In this document: positions 1 to 6,773 of the stretch, in pieces
Numbering within the stretch: the first letter of the stretch is position 1
Layout: the number at the start of each line of letters is the position of its first letter
NCBI GenBank assembly: GCA_002441525.1
Contig: DJWH01000093.1
Location: forward strand, 1-21,100
Length of the DNA: 21,100 bases
Direction of reading: 5' to 3'
From: Acholeplasmataceae bacterium UBA6235
GTDB lineage: Bacteria; Bacillota_I; Bacilli_A; Acholeplasmatales; UBA5453
Program-made: the position numbers and the translations under genes
The notes under the pieces: model-generated
What the model saw: only the letters and a program-made list of their open reading frames with translations
Databases searched by the model: none
Told to the model about the DNA's origin: nothing

Positions 1-20
1 CTTGACATATTTACCGGTTG

Positions 21-1055
21 CTATAATTCGATGATTTGATACCCAGCAGCCTTTTCTAAACGGTTCATCAGTGCGTAGCCCAAATCATCGGTACTTAAAT
101 GATGTATGAAAATATAATCAACAGCCCATAAATCCATGTCACGCAGTGCGGCGAACAAATTATGTGCCATTTCTTTTTGATCATGAACGGAGCCTAATGC
201 ACGAACTGGCACATCAAACAGCGTGACATATTCGGATTCACATATAACAGCGTAGGTTTGATTAGGATGGTTTAAATGATGAGAACGCACATAATCTCTC
301 ATCGCTTCGATATCACCTTTTAAGATGGTGACATCCCCTTTTGGTTTGTAATGCGTATATTTCATGCCAGGGGATTTAACATTGCCTGTTGGCTTGGTAT
401 CCGATAAATCATAAATGGGCATATTTATAGCCGATTCAATCATCTTTTTGGTGATGAACCCAGGTCTCAAAATGGTTGGGATTTCAGACGTCATATCGAT
501 GACAGTAGATTCCAAACCAATTTCCGAAGGACCACCATCAATGATGATATCGACACGGCCATTGAAATCGTCAAATACATGTTGAAACAAGGTTGAACTC
601 GGTTTACCAGAAATATTGGCTGAAGGCGCTGCGATGGGTACACCAGCCAAATCAATCACTTGTCTTGCGATTGGATTACTGGGTAAACGAATCGCTACTG
701 TCGATAATCCACCTGTGGTTTCTAATGGAATTCGTTCATTCTTTTCAAAGATTAAGGTCAATGGACCTGGCCAAAAAGCAGCCATTAAAGTTTCTGCTGT
801 TTCACTCACAAAACGGACATATTGATACACATCTTCTTTGTTTGATATATGTACAATTAAAGGGTTGTCAGATGGTCTCCCTTTGGCTTGATAAATGCGT
901 TTGGATGCTTGCGGGTCTAAGGCATTCGCGCCAATCCCATAAACCGTTTCGGTCGGAAAAATCACCAAGTGTCCCGATTGGATGGTTTCATGTATTTTTT
1001 GTTGATTTTCGATTAAATTTAAGTCGGCACCAGACCAACATAAGGTTTGTTTCAA
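21..1055 (-). CDS. sua5: Threonylcarbamoyl-AMP synthase (Sua5/YrdC family)
   Basis: Cytosolic enzyme that makes threonylcarbamoyl-AMP from threonine, bicarbonate and ATP, the first step of tRNA t6A37 formation. The YrdC domain fills the first ~190 residues, with a PTETVYG motif near the N-terminus, a KGRPSDNPL motif, and APSANISGKPS and LESTVID further on. A C-terminal Sua5 domain follows, so this is the long Sua5 type (~344 aa) and not short TsaC. The open frame extends upstream to 1145, but a good promoter lies inside that extension. A TTG codon at 1055 sits 7 nt after an AGAAG ribosome site and gives a normal-length protein, so I take TTG 1055 as the start. Single gene; its stop lies 20 bases from the window edge. 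Function is confident, the start moderately so. Confidence 0.93.
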   Translation of the reverse strand: MKQTLCWSGADLNLIENQQKIHETIQSGHLVIFPTETVYGIGANALDPQASKRIYQAKGRPSDNPLIVHISNKEDVYQYVRFVSETAETLMAAFWPGPLTLIFEKNERIPLETTGGLSTVAIRLPSNPIARQVIDLAGVPIAAPSANISGKPSSTLFQHVFDDFNGRVDIIIDGGPSEIGLESTVIDMTSEIPTILRPGFITKKMIESAINMPIYDLSDTKPTGNVKSPGMKYTHYKPKGDVTILKGDIEAMRDYVRSHHLNHPNQTYAVICESEYVTLFDVPVRALGSVHDQKEMAHNLFAALRDMDLWAVDYIFIHHLSTDDLGYALMNRLEKAAGYQIIEL

Positions 1056-1079
1056 ATGAGTCACTTCTCTTTCATGGGT

Positions 1080-1108
1080 ATTATACCAAAAACAAAGCTT
1101 TTTGTCTT
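1080..1108 (-). promoter_or_regulatory. Promoter of the sua5 gene
   Basis: On the minus strand, AAGACA (1108-1103) is followed after 17 nt by a perfect TATAAT (1085-1080). Transcription would start near 1073, about 18 nt before the TTG start at 1055. The promoter lies inside the upward extension of the reading frame, which argues against the longer ATG 1145 start. Confidence 0.7.
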
Positions 1109-1151
1109 TACGATTTGTGTGACAGTGTTGTGACAATTTTATCAATAATTA

Positions 1152-1180
1152 TTGTTTATCTTAATTGCAGATGTTAAAAT
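1152..1180 (+). promoter_or_regulatory. Promoter of the small membrane protein gene
   Basis: TTGTTT (1152-1157), a 17-nt spacer and TAAAAT (1175-1180) stand just upstream of the small plus-strand gene at 1211. A GGAGG ribosome site at 1199-1203 lies 7 nt before its ATG. The promoter is back to back with the sua5 promoter. Confidence 0.65.
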
Positions 1181-1210
1181 ATAGACAATAGATTTAATGG
1201 AGGTATTTTT

Positions 1211-1399
1211 ATGCAACCCAATGGAAGTTTAGGTCAAGGACCCGATTTAAATCGTCAAGCAGCTCAAGCAACATTCGTAAAAAAACCATCTCAACAAGAC
1301 AAAAAACGTCATTTTCATGTATCTGATTTCAAGTTTTATGTCACTTTAATTCTCTTCATTGGTTTAGTAGGGTTATTAATTTGGTTTGCGCTATCCTAA
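1211..1399 (+). CDS. Small single-span membrane protein, unknown function
   Basis: A 62-residue protein. The first ~40 residues are polar (Gln, Lys, Asn, His rich) and the last ~22 form one hydrophobic helix (FYVTLILFIGLVGLLIWFAL) reaching almost to the C-terminus. This resembles a tail-anchored or C-in small membrane protein with a cytosolic basic head. Its own promoter, a strong GGAGG ribosome site and a terminator directly after the stop support a real gene despite its size. I do not recognise the family and no neighbour suggests a role. Confidence 0.75.
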   Translation: MQPNGSLGQGPDLNRQAAQATFVKKPSQQDKKRHFHVSDFKFYVTLILFIGLVGLLIWFALS

Positions 1400-1402
1400 G
1401 AA

Positions 1403-1428
1403 AAAAAGTTCACCGCAGTGAACTTTTT
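1403..1428. terminator. Bidirectional terminator between convergent genes
   Basis: A perfect 11-bp stem (1403-1413 with 1418-1428), AAAAAGTTCAC and GTGAACTTTTT, with a CGCA loop. A/T runs on both sides let it end the small plus-strand gene and the minus-strand arsenate reductase, whose stop codon touches it. Confidence 0.85.
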
Positions 1429-1870
1429 ATTTTCTGGATTGTGCATATGCTTCAAATTCAATGATGAATTGTTTCACACGATTTTTAACTTCATCACGAA
1501 TACGTAATAATTCTGGTAAGATCGTATCAAAATCGCCTTTTAATGCCGATGGGTCTTCAATGTTCCAATGGAATGTTTTTAATGACCCTGGAAAATATGG
1601 ACAACGTTGACCGGATGCTTCGTCACATACCGTGACAACGAAGGTATATCTAGTCCCCTTTTTCAACATATCAAAGGTGGATTTGGTCAAGTTTTTAGAA
1701 ATGTCAATGCCATCTAATGCCATGGCTTTTACAACATTTGGGTTGAGCTTTCCTGGTTCTAAGCCAGCACTTTCAGCTCTAAATAACCCTTTGCCATAGG
1801 CATTTAAATAGGCTTCTGCCATTTGACTTCGTGCCGAATTGTGGATACAAACAAATAGTACGTCAATCAT
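1427..1870 (-). CDS. arsC: Arsenate reductase, thioredoxin-coupled (ArsC, LMW-PTP fold)
   Basis: Reduces arsenate to arsenite in the cytosol through a cysteine cascade and thioredoxin. The 147 aa match the family length. The N-terminus carries the CX5R P-loop (C8-IHNSA-R14). The two resolving cysteines fall at C82 and C90 in VCDEASGQRC, close to the C82/C89 pair known from the S. aureus enzyme, and a DPS segment near residue 105 fits the catalytic Asp loop. The ATG at 1870 has a GGGG-type ribosome site ~8 nt upstream. No arsenite pump or ArsR gene is visible beside it. The nearby ChrA operon makes this a loose metal-oxyanion neighbourhood, but the two are not one operon. Confidence 0.92.
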   Translation of the reverse strand: MIDVLFVCIHNSARSQMAEAYLNAYGKGLFRAESAGLEPGKLNPNVVKAMALDGIDISKNLTKSTFDMLKKGTRYTFVVTVCDEASGQRCPYFPGSLKTFHWNIEDPSALKGDFDTILPELLRIRDEVKNRVKQFIIEFEAYAQSRK

Positions 1871-1904
1871 GTATTCATTCCCCTTTATATTGATGTCTAT
1901 CTAT

Positions 1905-1910
1905 ATTATA
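1905..1910 (-). promoter_or_regulatory. Probable -10 box of arsC
   Basis: TATAAT on the minus strand, 35 nt upstream of the arsC ATG. The hexamer 17 nt further up (AAGTCA) is a poor -35, so the element may be weak or activator dependent. I see no clear ArsR-type inverted repeat. Confidence 0.45.
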
Positions 1911-1960
1911 ACGGAACAGACTTAAAATGACTTTCTTAACACGTTCGTTTTACATACTTT

Positions 1961-2515
1961 TTACAAAACAATGCATCCTCTAAACCCACGGTCTTTATAA
2001 TAGGATTGGACCCCATTGTGGTAAAAGAAGGTGTGTTTATAGCGTTTATCCCCAAATAAAGCCCCATCCAAATCACGGATGGCTTTTGGTGTTAGTAACC
2101 ATGAGGATGTTTTCGTATCAAAATCCTCTAAGGTTTGTAAAAAAGCATATTGGGTTTCATTCAAAACCTCGATACCCATGTTTTTCGCCATGTTTAAGGC
2201 AGAATCAGCGGGTTTAAACTCTTTTCTCGCATCCAGTGCTGCTTGGTCGTAACAAAGGCTTCTACGTCCAGTAGGTGATTCTTTGGAACAATCGACAAAA
2301 ACAATGTCTGAACTGGATGGGTCAAATACCACCACATCGGGTTCTCCACCGGATAACTCCATTTGATCGATACTCGATAAAGCTGAACTGTTTTCTAAGA
2401 GTGCTTTTTCGACCACTTCCCATGGTTTATTTGGGTGTCTGTGGGCATTTTTTAAAAATCGTTGTTTGAGTATGCTTAATAATTCGTTTTTTCGGGTTTC
2501 TGTGACTTTTTGCAT
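1961..2515 (-). CDS. DUF4256 family protein
   Basis: Soluble protein of ~184 aa that I recognise as the DUF4256 family. The landmarks are the central SGGEPDVV and DCSKESPTGRRSLCYD segments, a middle NETQYAFLQTLEDFD segment, and a conserved GALFGDKR / FFYHNGVQSYY C-terminal region. The family has no established biochemical function. An upstream GTG (2524) abuts the AAGGAT ribosome site; the ATG at 2515 is 9-10 nt from it and is the better start. The gene lies 61 nt downstream of chrA on the same strand with no terminator between, so read-through is possible, although a TATAAT lies in the gap. Confidence 0.85.
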   Translation of the reverse strand: MQKVTETRKNELLSILKQRFLKNAHRHPNKPWEVVEKALLENSSALSSIDQMELSGGEPDVVVFDPSSSDIVFVDCSKESPTGRRSLCYDQAALDARKEFKPADSALNMAKNMGIEVLNETQYAFLQTLEDFDTKTSSWLLTPKAIRDLDGALFGDKRYKHTFFYHNGVQSYYKDRGFRGCIVL

Positions 2516-2538
2516 GTATTTCACATCCTTTTAATTTA

Positions 2539-2544
2539 ATTATA
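2539..2544 (-). promoter_or_regulatory. Possible -10 box of the DUF4256 gene
   Basis: TATAAT on the minus strand 24 nt before the ATG at 2515. The expected -35 position is GC-rich and matches poorly, so this may be a secondary promoter within the padR-chrA transcript. Confidence 0.35.
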
Positions 2545-2576
2545 ATTCATAACTAGATTTTCGCGGGGGTAGATGC

Positions 2577-3749
2577 TTATATCAAAAACCCAGCTAAAAT
2601 TGCTGCAAAAACAATCAAAGGTGCAGGTACTTTTCTCGTTAACAACAAAACAACCGTTAAAATCAATACAACGATATTTTCAATACTAAACCCAGACGAT
2701 TGCATCAAAATGAATGCTGCAATCGCGATGAGACCGCCAGCGACGGCTGTGATACCAGAGAGGGCTAATCGAATGCCTTTGATGGTACGGATTTTGGACC
2801 AAACAGGATAAACAAAGAAAATGAGTAAGATACCTGGTAAGAAAATCCCAACACCAGCGGCTAGTCCAGATAATATTTGAACGACTGGCCCTAAATCTCT
2901 AGAAGCCATCCCACCCGCATACGCACTGAATGAAAACATCGGTCCAGGAATCCCTTGAACAATGCCAAATCCAGTTAAAAATTGATCTGCTGTCATGTAG
3001 CGATATCCCTCAACCAAATCATTAAACATGTAAGGGATGACCACTTGACCACCACCGATGACCAAATAGCCATAACGATAGAAACTTTGGAATATATATA
3101 AGATACGATTATCTAAAACCATATTGAGCAATACAGACCCAATCGCAATCACGGCAAACGTGATTAAATAGCGATAGGGTGGGTTAATCTTCACATGATG
3201 CCACAAATCTTTTTCTTTAGATGCTAATGTCGTGGTGATGCCACCAAGGACTAAAACCAATGGGAATACCCACGCATTTCTAAAGAAATATGTGATCACC
3301 ATCGCTAGTAAAAATAATAACAACGTGAGTTTGTTTTTAATGACTTTTTTACCGATTCGATAGGAAGCTACGACAATAAAACCTACCGCCATCGGACCAA
3401 TAAACCTTAAACCCGACGCATCCACACGATTTTCAGATAAAAACTGGTACATAAAAGATAACCCAGTCATGAATAAAATAGCAGGCAATCCCCAAACCAG
3501 CATCGTCAATAAAGCCAACACTGGTCCACCCATTTTGTATCCAATGGAGACGATGGTTTGTGTACTGCTTGGGCCAGGTAAAATACCGGTTAAAGCGATG
3601 AGTTCTACCAGTTCATCTTCTGATAGATATTGCTTTTTGATCACCATTTGATCGGTAAAAACCCCATAATGGGCTTCAGGTCCACCATAAGCACCTAAAG
3701 AACAAATTAAAACATCTTTTAAAAATGTGCTCCACTTAACTGGTTGCAT
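2577..3749 (-). CDS. chrA: Chromate transporter ChrA (long, two-domain CHR family)
   Basis: Polytopic membrane protein of 390 aa with the two homologous halves of long-chain CHR proteins. The first half carries GGPEAH (~22-27) and LPGPSSTQT (~57-65). The second carries the GGGQVV segment (~232-237) and GIPGPMFSFSAYAGG (~266-280). Characterised members export chromate using the proton motive force; the true substrate here is unproven. The frame opens at a GTG (3761) lying inside the ribosome site. The ATG at 3749 follows AAAGGTGG by ~8 nt and is preferred, leaving a 14-nt overlap with the MFS gene. That overlap indicates translational coupling and control by the upstream PadR protein. Confidence 0.9.
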   Translation of the reverse strand: MQPVKWSTFLKDVLICSLGAYGGPEAHYGVFTDQMVIKKQYLSEDELVELIALTGILPGPSSTQTIVSIGYKMGGPVLALLTMLVWGLPAILFMTGLSFMYQFLSENRVDASGLRFIGPMAVGFIVVASYRIGKKVIKNKLTLLLFLLAMVITYFFRNAWVFPLVLVLGGITTTLASKEKDLWHHVKINPPYRYLITFAVIAIGSVLLNMVLDNRILYIFQSFYRYGYLVIGGGQVVIPYMFNDLVEGYRYMTADQFLTGFGIVQGIPGPMFSFSAYAGGMASRDLGPVVQILSGLAAGVGIFLPGILLIFFVYPVWSKIRTIKGIRLALSGITAVAGGLIAIAAFILMQSSGFSIENIVVLILTVVLLLTRKVPAPLIVFAAILAGFLI

Positions 3750-4941
3750 GCGTATTCCCACCTTTCTGTTGATAAATCATCAAAGTAATGAATGCTAAAA
3801 CTTCAAATGTACTGGAAAAAATCACCAATAACAATAGATTGACATCATAGAGATACCCAATCATGAGTGACCCTAAAAACCAAGCCAATCCAAATACGGT
3901 ATAAAATATCCCATAGGCTGTCGCGCGTTTGTCTTTGGATACCAAACTCGCGATGACGGCTTTTAGTACCGATTCTTGGGCACCCATCGCGATACCCCAT
4001 AAAACGATACCAATTACGATGCCTAAAACACCATCTACTAAAAAGAATACAGGTGCGATTAAACTACCAAAAATGACTGAAATCATCAACGAGATGATGC
4101 CTTTTTTATCAAAGTAATACCCGAAGAACACCGCAGCAATCGCGTCAATGCCCATTGCTAGAGAATAAAGTAATGGAATATAAATAGGTTGAATTTGTGC
4201 GGTTTTGTTCAAATGAAATGCCAAAATTGGATAATCAATGAATCCAATCGCGATGAACATCACAGCGACCAAATACAAATAAAAGTAGGGGTTACTTTTA
4301 AACCCTTTAGAAACTTTCTTAACTTCCATTTGATCTGGGTTTGGGTATTTAAATCGTGCAACGATAATGATGACAATGGTTAATATCGCGAAGATACCGA
4401 GTAACCCAAAAGCCATTTGATACCCATTTAAGTCAGAACCAGCATTCAAGCCCAATACGGTGAACACAAATAAGGGCCCTAAGAACGCACCTAATTGATC
4501 CATCGCCTCTTGGAGAGCGAACGCTTTACCAACCCCTATGTCTTGGGTTGTAAAAGAAGTGAGTGCACTCTTAGCGGGTGCTCGAATACCTTTACCCACA
4601 CGTTCTAATAAAATCAAAATGATCGCGATGACCCAAACCTCTTGGGTAACAAACATCAATAATGGAATCACCAACAAGTTGATTGAATAACCTAAAATCA
4701 TCATTGTCCAATATTTCTTGGTTCGATCGGCGATGATCCCCGTCACTATTCTTAAGGCTTGACCAATGAATTCACCCAAACCTGATACGAAAGATACGAC
4801 CAGCGCTGATGCGCCTAATAAAGCCAAATAAGGCCCATAGATGCTTCTCGCACCTTCATGAGTGAAGTCTGATAACATCGCGATGATGCCGATCAGTAAC
4901 AAAAACAGTAACGCTTGTTTTTTACGATTCTCGGTTTTCAT
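3736..4941 (-). CDS. MFS transporter in the PadR-ChrA operon
   Basis: A 401-aa protein with about 12 hydrophobic segments, the normal size of a major facilitator. After TM1 comes DFTHEGARSIYGPYLALLG, and the loop between TM2 and TM3 contains GIIADRTKKYW, the basic MFS loop-2 motif. ERVGKGIRAPAKSA follows, and a Lys/Pro-rich central loop lies near residue 205. It is likely a proton-coupled exporter; the substrate is not deducible. AGAGG precedes the ATG by 6 nt. The gene overlaps padR upstream by 20 nt and chrA downstream by 14 nt, so the three are one coupled operon and presumably handle the same or related stress compounds. Confidence 0.88.
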   Translation of the reverse strand: MKTENRKKQALLFLLLIGIIAMLSDFTHEGARSIYGPYLALLGASALVVSFVSGLGEFIGQALRIVTGIIADRTKKYWTMMILGYSINLLVIPLLMFVTQEVWVIAIILILLERVGKGIRAPAKSALTSFTTQDIGVGKAFALQEAMDQLGAFLGPLFVFTVLGLNAGSDLNGYQMAFGLLGIFAILTIVIIIVARFKYPNPDQMEVKKVSKGFKSNPYFYLYLVAVMFIAIGFIDYPILAFHLNKTAQIQPIYIPLLYSLAMGIDAIAAVFFGYYFDKKGIISLMISVIFGSLIAPVFFLVDGVLGIVIGIVLWGIAMGAQESVLKAVIASLVSKDKRATAYGIFYTVFGLAWFLGSLMIGYLYDVNLLLLVIFSSTFEVLAFITLMIYQQKGGNTHATS

Positions 4942-5245
4942 AAAATACCTCTTTAGACAATTCTCTCGCCCGTTGTTTTAATTCTTTTAATACTTCTAAT
5001 CCCAATGGTGTAATGGTGTAATATTTTCGAATTTTGCCATGCTCTAATTTTTCTGTCATGGTTAATAAATTCTCTTTGGTTAAGTCTCTAAGCATTGGAT
5101 AAATATGTGAGGGTCCTACATGGTACCCATGGTGATTGAGTTCTTCAATCATCCATACACCATAAATAGGCTCTTTGGATGCGTGATATAAAATATGCAC
5201 ATTGAGAAACCCTAAATACAATTTTTTCATAAACCGTTGATCCAT
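4922..5245 (-). CDS. PadR family transcriptional regulator
   Basis: A 107-aa DNA-binding protein of the short PadR type. The winged helix includes ILYHASKEPIYGVWMIEEL, SHIYPMLRDLTKENLL and the wing RKYYTITPLGLEVL, followed by a short C-terminal helix for dimerisation. The open frame begins further up at 5272, but that extension runs through an operator-like tandem repeat. The ATG at 5245 lies 8 nt after a GAGG site and gives the normal family length. PadR proteins usually repress their own operon until a ligand binds, which fits the repeats between its promoter and start. The gene overlaps the MFS gene downstream by 20 nt. Confidence 0.9.
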   Translation of the reverse strand: MDQRFMKKLYLGFLNVHILYHASKEPIYGVWMIEELNHHGYHVGPSHIYPMLRDLTKENLLTMTEKLEHGKIRKYYTITPLGLEVLKELKQRARELSKEVFYENRES

Positions 5246-5257
5246 GAACATCACCTC

Positions 5258-5284
5258 AAAATCTGATATCAAAATCTGATATCA
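5258..5284 (-). promoter_or_regulatory. Tandem palindromic operator, probable PadR autoregulatory site
   Basis: Two head-to-tail copies of a 13-bp unit, AAAATCTGATATC at 5258-5270 and 5271-5283, each containing the perfect palindrome TGATATCA (5264-5271 and 5277-5284). They lie directly downstream of the -10 box and upstream of the padR ribosome site, where a bound repressor would block transcription. The sequence differs from the ATGTAT-8-ATACAT site of classic PadR, so assignment to the adjacent PadR protein rests on position. Confidence 0.7.
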
Positions 5285-5313
5285 ATAATATTCTATCACA
5301 AAGTTTTCAACAA
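5285..5313 (-). promoter_or_regulatory. Promoter of the padR-MFS-chrA operon
   Basis: TTGTTG (5313-5308), 17-nt spacer, TATTAT (5290-5285) on the minus strand, abutting the tandem TGATATCA operator. Confidence 0.6.
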
Positions 5314-5315
5314 AA

Positions 5316-5346
5316 ACAAAAAAAATACCTACAACTGGGTAGGCAT
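5316..5346 (-). terminator. Terminator of the XRE/repeat-protein operon
   Basis: On the minus strand an 8-bp stem (ATGCCTAC with GTAGGTAT, one G-U pair) and a CCAGTT loop are followed by an eight-T run. It follows the four-repeat protein gene (stop at 5361) and separates it from the padR promoter. Confidence 0.8.
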
Positions 5347-5360
5347 TTTCATCTTTAAGT

Positions 5361-5903
5361 TTATGCTTCGTTGATGATGTGTTTGAATAATCGCTTCAAG
5401 TCATCCTCATTTAAGAATGGGTAAAGTGCATCCAATTGGGATTCTGACAGGTTCCCAGCGATGTATTCATCGACAACAAATGATAAGTCATCTTCATCGA
5501 CAAATGGAGCAATCACCATCGGATTGAGTTTGGGGTGTCCCCCTTGCATGGCTTTTTTAAATAATGCTTTGATGTCTTCTTCTTCTAAGAATGGCAACAT
5601 CACAGCGATATCTATGCCCAATAAACCTTGTTCATCGGCTAAAATCTTTTGTACGAGCTCATGGATGGTTTCTTCATCCATAAATGGTAACATTTGAACC
5701 AATTTATGCAGTTTATTTCGACTTTTGGGTTCCTCGTGTTTTGGTTCATCTTTGTGTGCTTCAAATGACGCCATGAATTCGGCTTTTTCTGCTTCATCGG
5801 TAAACACCAATGGTTCTTGATTCAAATACGCTTTTCTCGCATCTTCTTTGGATAGTTGGACATGGATGTCTTGTCCATCCACTTGGATTTTCTTTAAAAT
5901 CAT
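5361..5903 (-). CDS. Unknown protein with four PF-[D/E/N]-E repeats
   Basis: A 180-aa acidic protein. The N-terminal ~45 residues start with MILKKIQVDGQDIHVQLSKE, followed by a charged linker rich in Lys, Glu and Pro (~50-62). The rest is four ~29-31-residue repeats starting near 71, 102, 131 and 160. Each begins with an LPFMDEE-like signature (LPFMDEETI, LPFLEEEDI, APFVDEDDL, YPFLNEDDL) and continues as an amphipathic helix ending in K/I/L residues. This suggests an alpha-solenoid or helical-hairpin stack. I do not recognise a named family. A strong GAGGAGG site precedes the ATG, which shares one base with the stop of the XRE gene, so the two are translationally coupled and probably work together. 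Confidence 0.75.
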   Translation of the reverse strand: MILKKIQVDGQDIHVQLSKEDARKAYLNQEPLVFTDEAEKAEFMASFEAHKDEPKHEEPKSRNKLHKLVQMLPFMDEETIHELVQKILADEQGLLGIDIAVMLPFLEEEDIKALFKKAMQGGHPKLNPMVIAPFVDEDDLSFVVDEYIAGNLSESQLDALYPFLNEDDLKRLFKHIINEA

Positions 5904-6370
5904 TAGATAATGCCTCCTCTTTTAATGGTATTGAATAAATACTTATGTTCGCTTTGTGTTAAGCGAACTGCTAGATCTCGTAGGCTGCAATCCAGTTTGT
6001 CTTCTTTGATTGCTTTTAGGATTTTCATCCTTTCTAAGGGTGAAAACTGGTAAAACACATCAGGTATGTTCACGTTGATTTCTCCTTTGATGATTCGGTT
6101 GATGATATATAGTCGACTGTGGTTTTTAAATAGATTGTGTTCGTCTTCAATCTTGGTGGTTTCATTCAAACAAAGGAGATTCTCGACATTCGTTTGAAAT
6201 AACTGACATAAATCGGTTAAGAGTTCGATTGAAGGTAAACTGGTCCCATTTTCCCATTTAGATAAGGCTTGACGTGTGATGTTCAATCGATTGGCCAGAT
6301 CGTCTTGAGTCAGTTGTAAGTCTTTTCGATATTGGGCAATTTTAAGTCCGACTTTCATGGTATCTATCAT
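5903..6370 (-). CDS. XRE-family helix-turn-helix regulator
   Basis: A 155-aa protein with an N-terminal Cro/CI-type HTH (~8-62: LKIAQYRKDLQLTQDDLANR, then ITRQALSKWENGTSLPSIE). A short linker and a C-terminal all-alpha region of ~80 residues (SPLERMKILKAIKEDKLDCS) of unknown type follow. The C-terminus may bind the repeat protein encoded next to it. The frame begins at 6427, but the promoter lies within that stretch; the ATG at 6370 follows GGAGG by 10 nt and is chosen. Its stop TAA shares one base with the ATG of the repeat-protein gene. It may regulate its own promoter, since a short GCAAC/GTTGC inverted repeat lies just upstream of the -35. Confidence 0.85.
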   Translation of the reverse strand: MIDTMKVGLKIAQYRKDLQLTQDDLANRLNITRQALSKWENGTSLPSIELLTDLCQLFQTNVENLLCLNETTKIEDEHNLFKNHSRLYIINRIIKGEINVNIPDVFYQFSPLERMKILKAIKEDKLDCSLRDLAVRLTQSEHKYLFNTIKRGGII

Positions 6371-6394
6371 GGTTTCTTTACCTCCCACACCTAT

Positions 6395-6423
6395 ATTGTA
6401 TAAGCCTTCATACGAATTGTCAC
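6395..6423 (-). promoter_or_regulatory. Promoter of the XRE/repeat-protein operon
   Basis: GTGACA (6423-6418), 17 nt, TACAAT (6400-6395) on the minus strand, about 25 nt before the ATG at 6370. A short inverted repeat GCAAC-5-GTTGC (6424-6438) abuts the -35 and is a weak operator candidate. Confidence 0.65.
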
Positions 6424-6443
6424 GCAACGCTTGGTTGCAAAAG

Positions 6444-6466
6444 AAAAAAACCCATCATTTGGGTTT
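6444..6466 (-). terminator. Terminator of the P-loop kinase operon
   Basis: AAACCCA (6448-6454) and TGGGTTT (6460-6466) form a 7-bp stem with a TCATT loop. On the minus strand the hairpin is followed by a T run. It overlaps the stop codon of the small membrane protein gene and lies upstream of the XRE promoter. Confidence 0.8.
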
Positions 6467-6773
6467 ATCTATTCTTAAGTCTTCTAATTGCTTCTTCTAA
6501 AGCTTCAATTCTCGCATCTTTCCTGCTTTCACGGTTTTTATCCGATTTGTATACATAATAATTCCATATTGAAACCAAAAACATGAAACCGCCAATGCTG
6601 AACCCTGCTATCGGTCCGCTTATTGGTAATCCAAAATTAATATCATAGAAAATCCCAACAAAAACCACAACCACCGATAAAATCGCTAATAAAATAGCGT
6701 TGAATAAGTAATCACCTCTTGCGCGTATGTACGCCTCCCATTGATTTAATATATTCGACCAGATCAAGGTCAT
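6465..6773 (-). CDS. Small membrane protein, unknown; start uncertain
   Basis: The frame encodes two hydrophobic segments (FNAILLAILSVVVVFVGIFY, then a Gly/Ser-rich turn and IAGFSIGGFMFLVSIWNYYV) and a basic, probably coiled C-terminus (RKDARIEALEEAIRRLKNR). From the first ATG (6773) it would be 102 aa and overlap the upstream gene by 62 nt in another frame, without a good ribosome site. The only strong site, AAGAGGTGA (6720-6712), overlaps the upstream stop and points to a TTA codon at 6707 in this frame, which is not a normal start. So the C-terminal ~80 aa are well supported and the N-terminus is not. Last gene of the operon. Confidence 0.6.
   Translation of the reverse strand: MTLIWSNILNQWEAYIRARGDYLFNAILLAILSVVVVFVGIFYDINFGLPISGPIAGFSIGGFMFLVSIWNYYVYKSDKNRESRKDARIEALEEAIRRLKNR

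Noticed and set aside
593..1177. 194-codon plus-strand open frame opposite sua5
   Set aside because: Antisense to a well-conserved gene, with no ribosome site and no protein-like motifs; it runs through the sua5 promoter.
5361..6370. Classical toxin-antitoxin system
   Set aside because: The XRE protein could be an antitoxin, but the partner is a 180-aa acidic repeat protein with no nuclease, kinase or other toxin motif.
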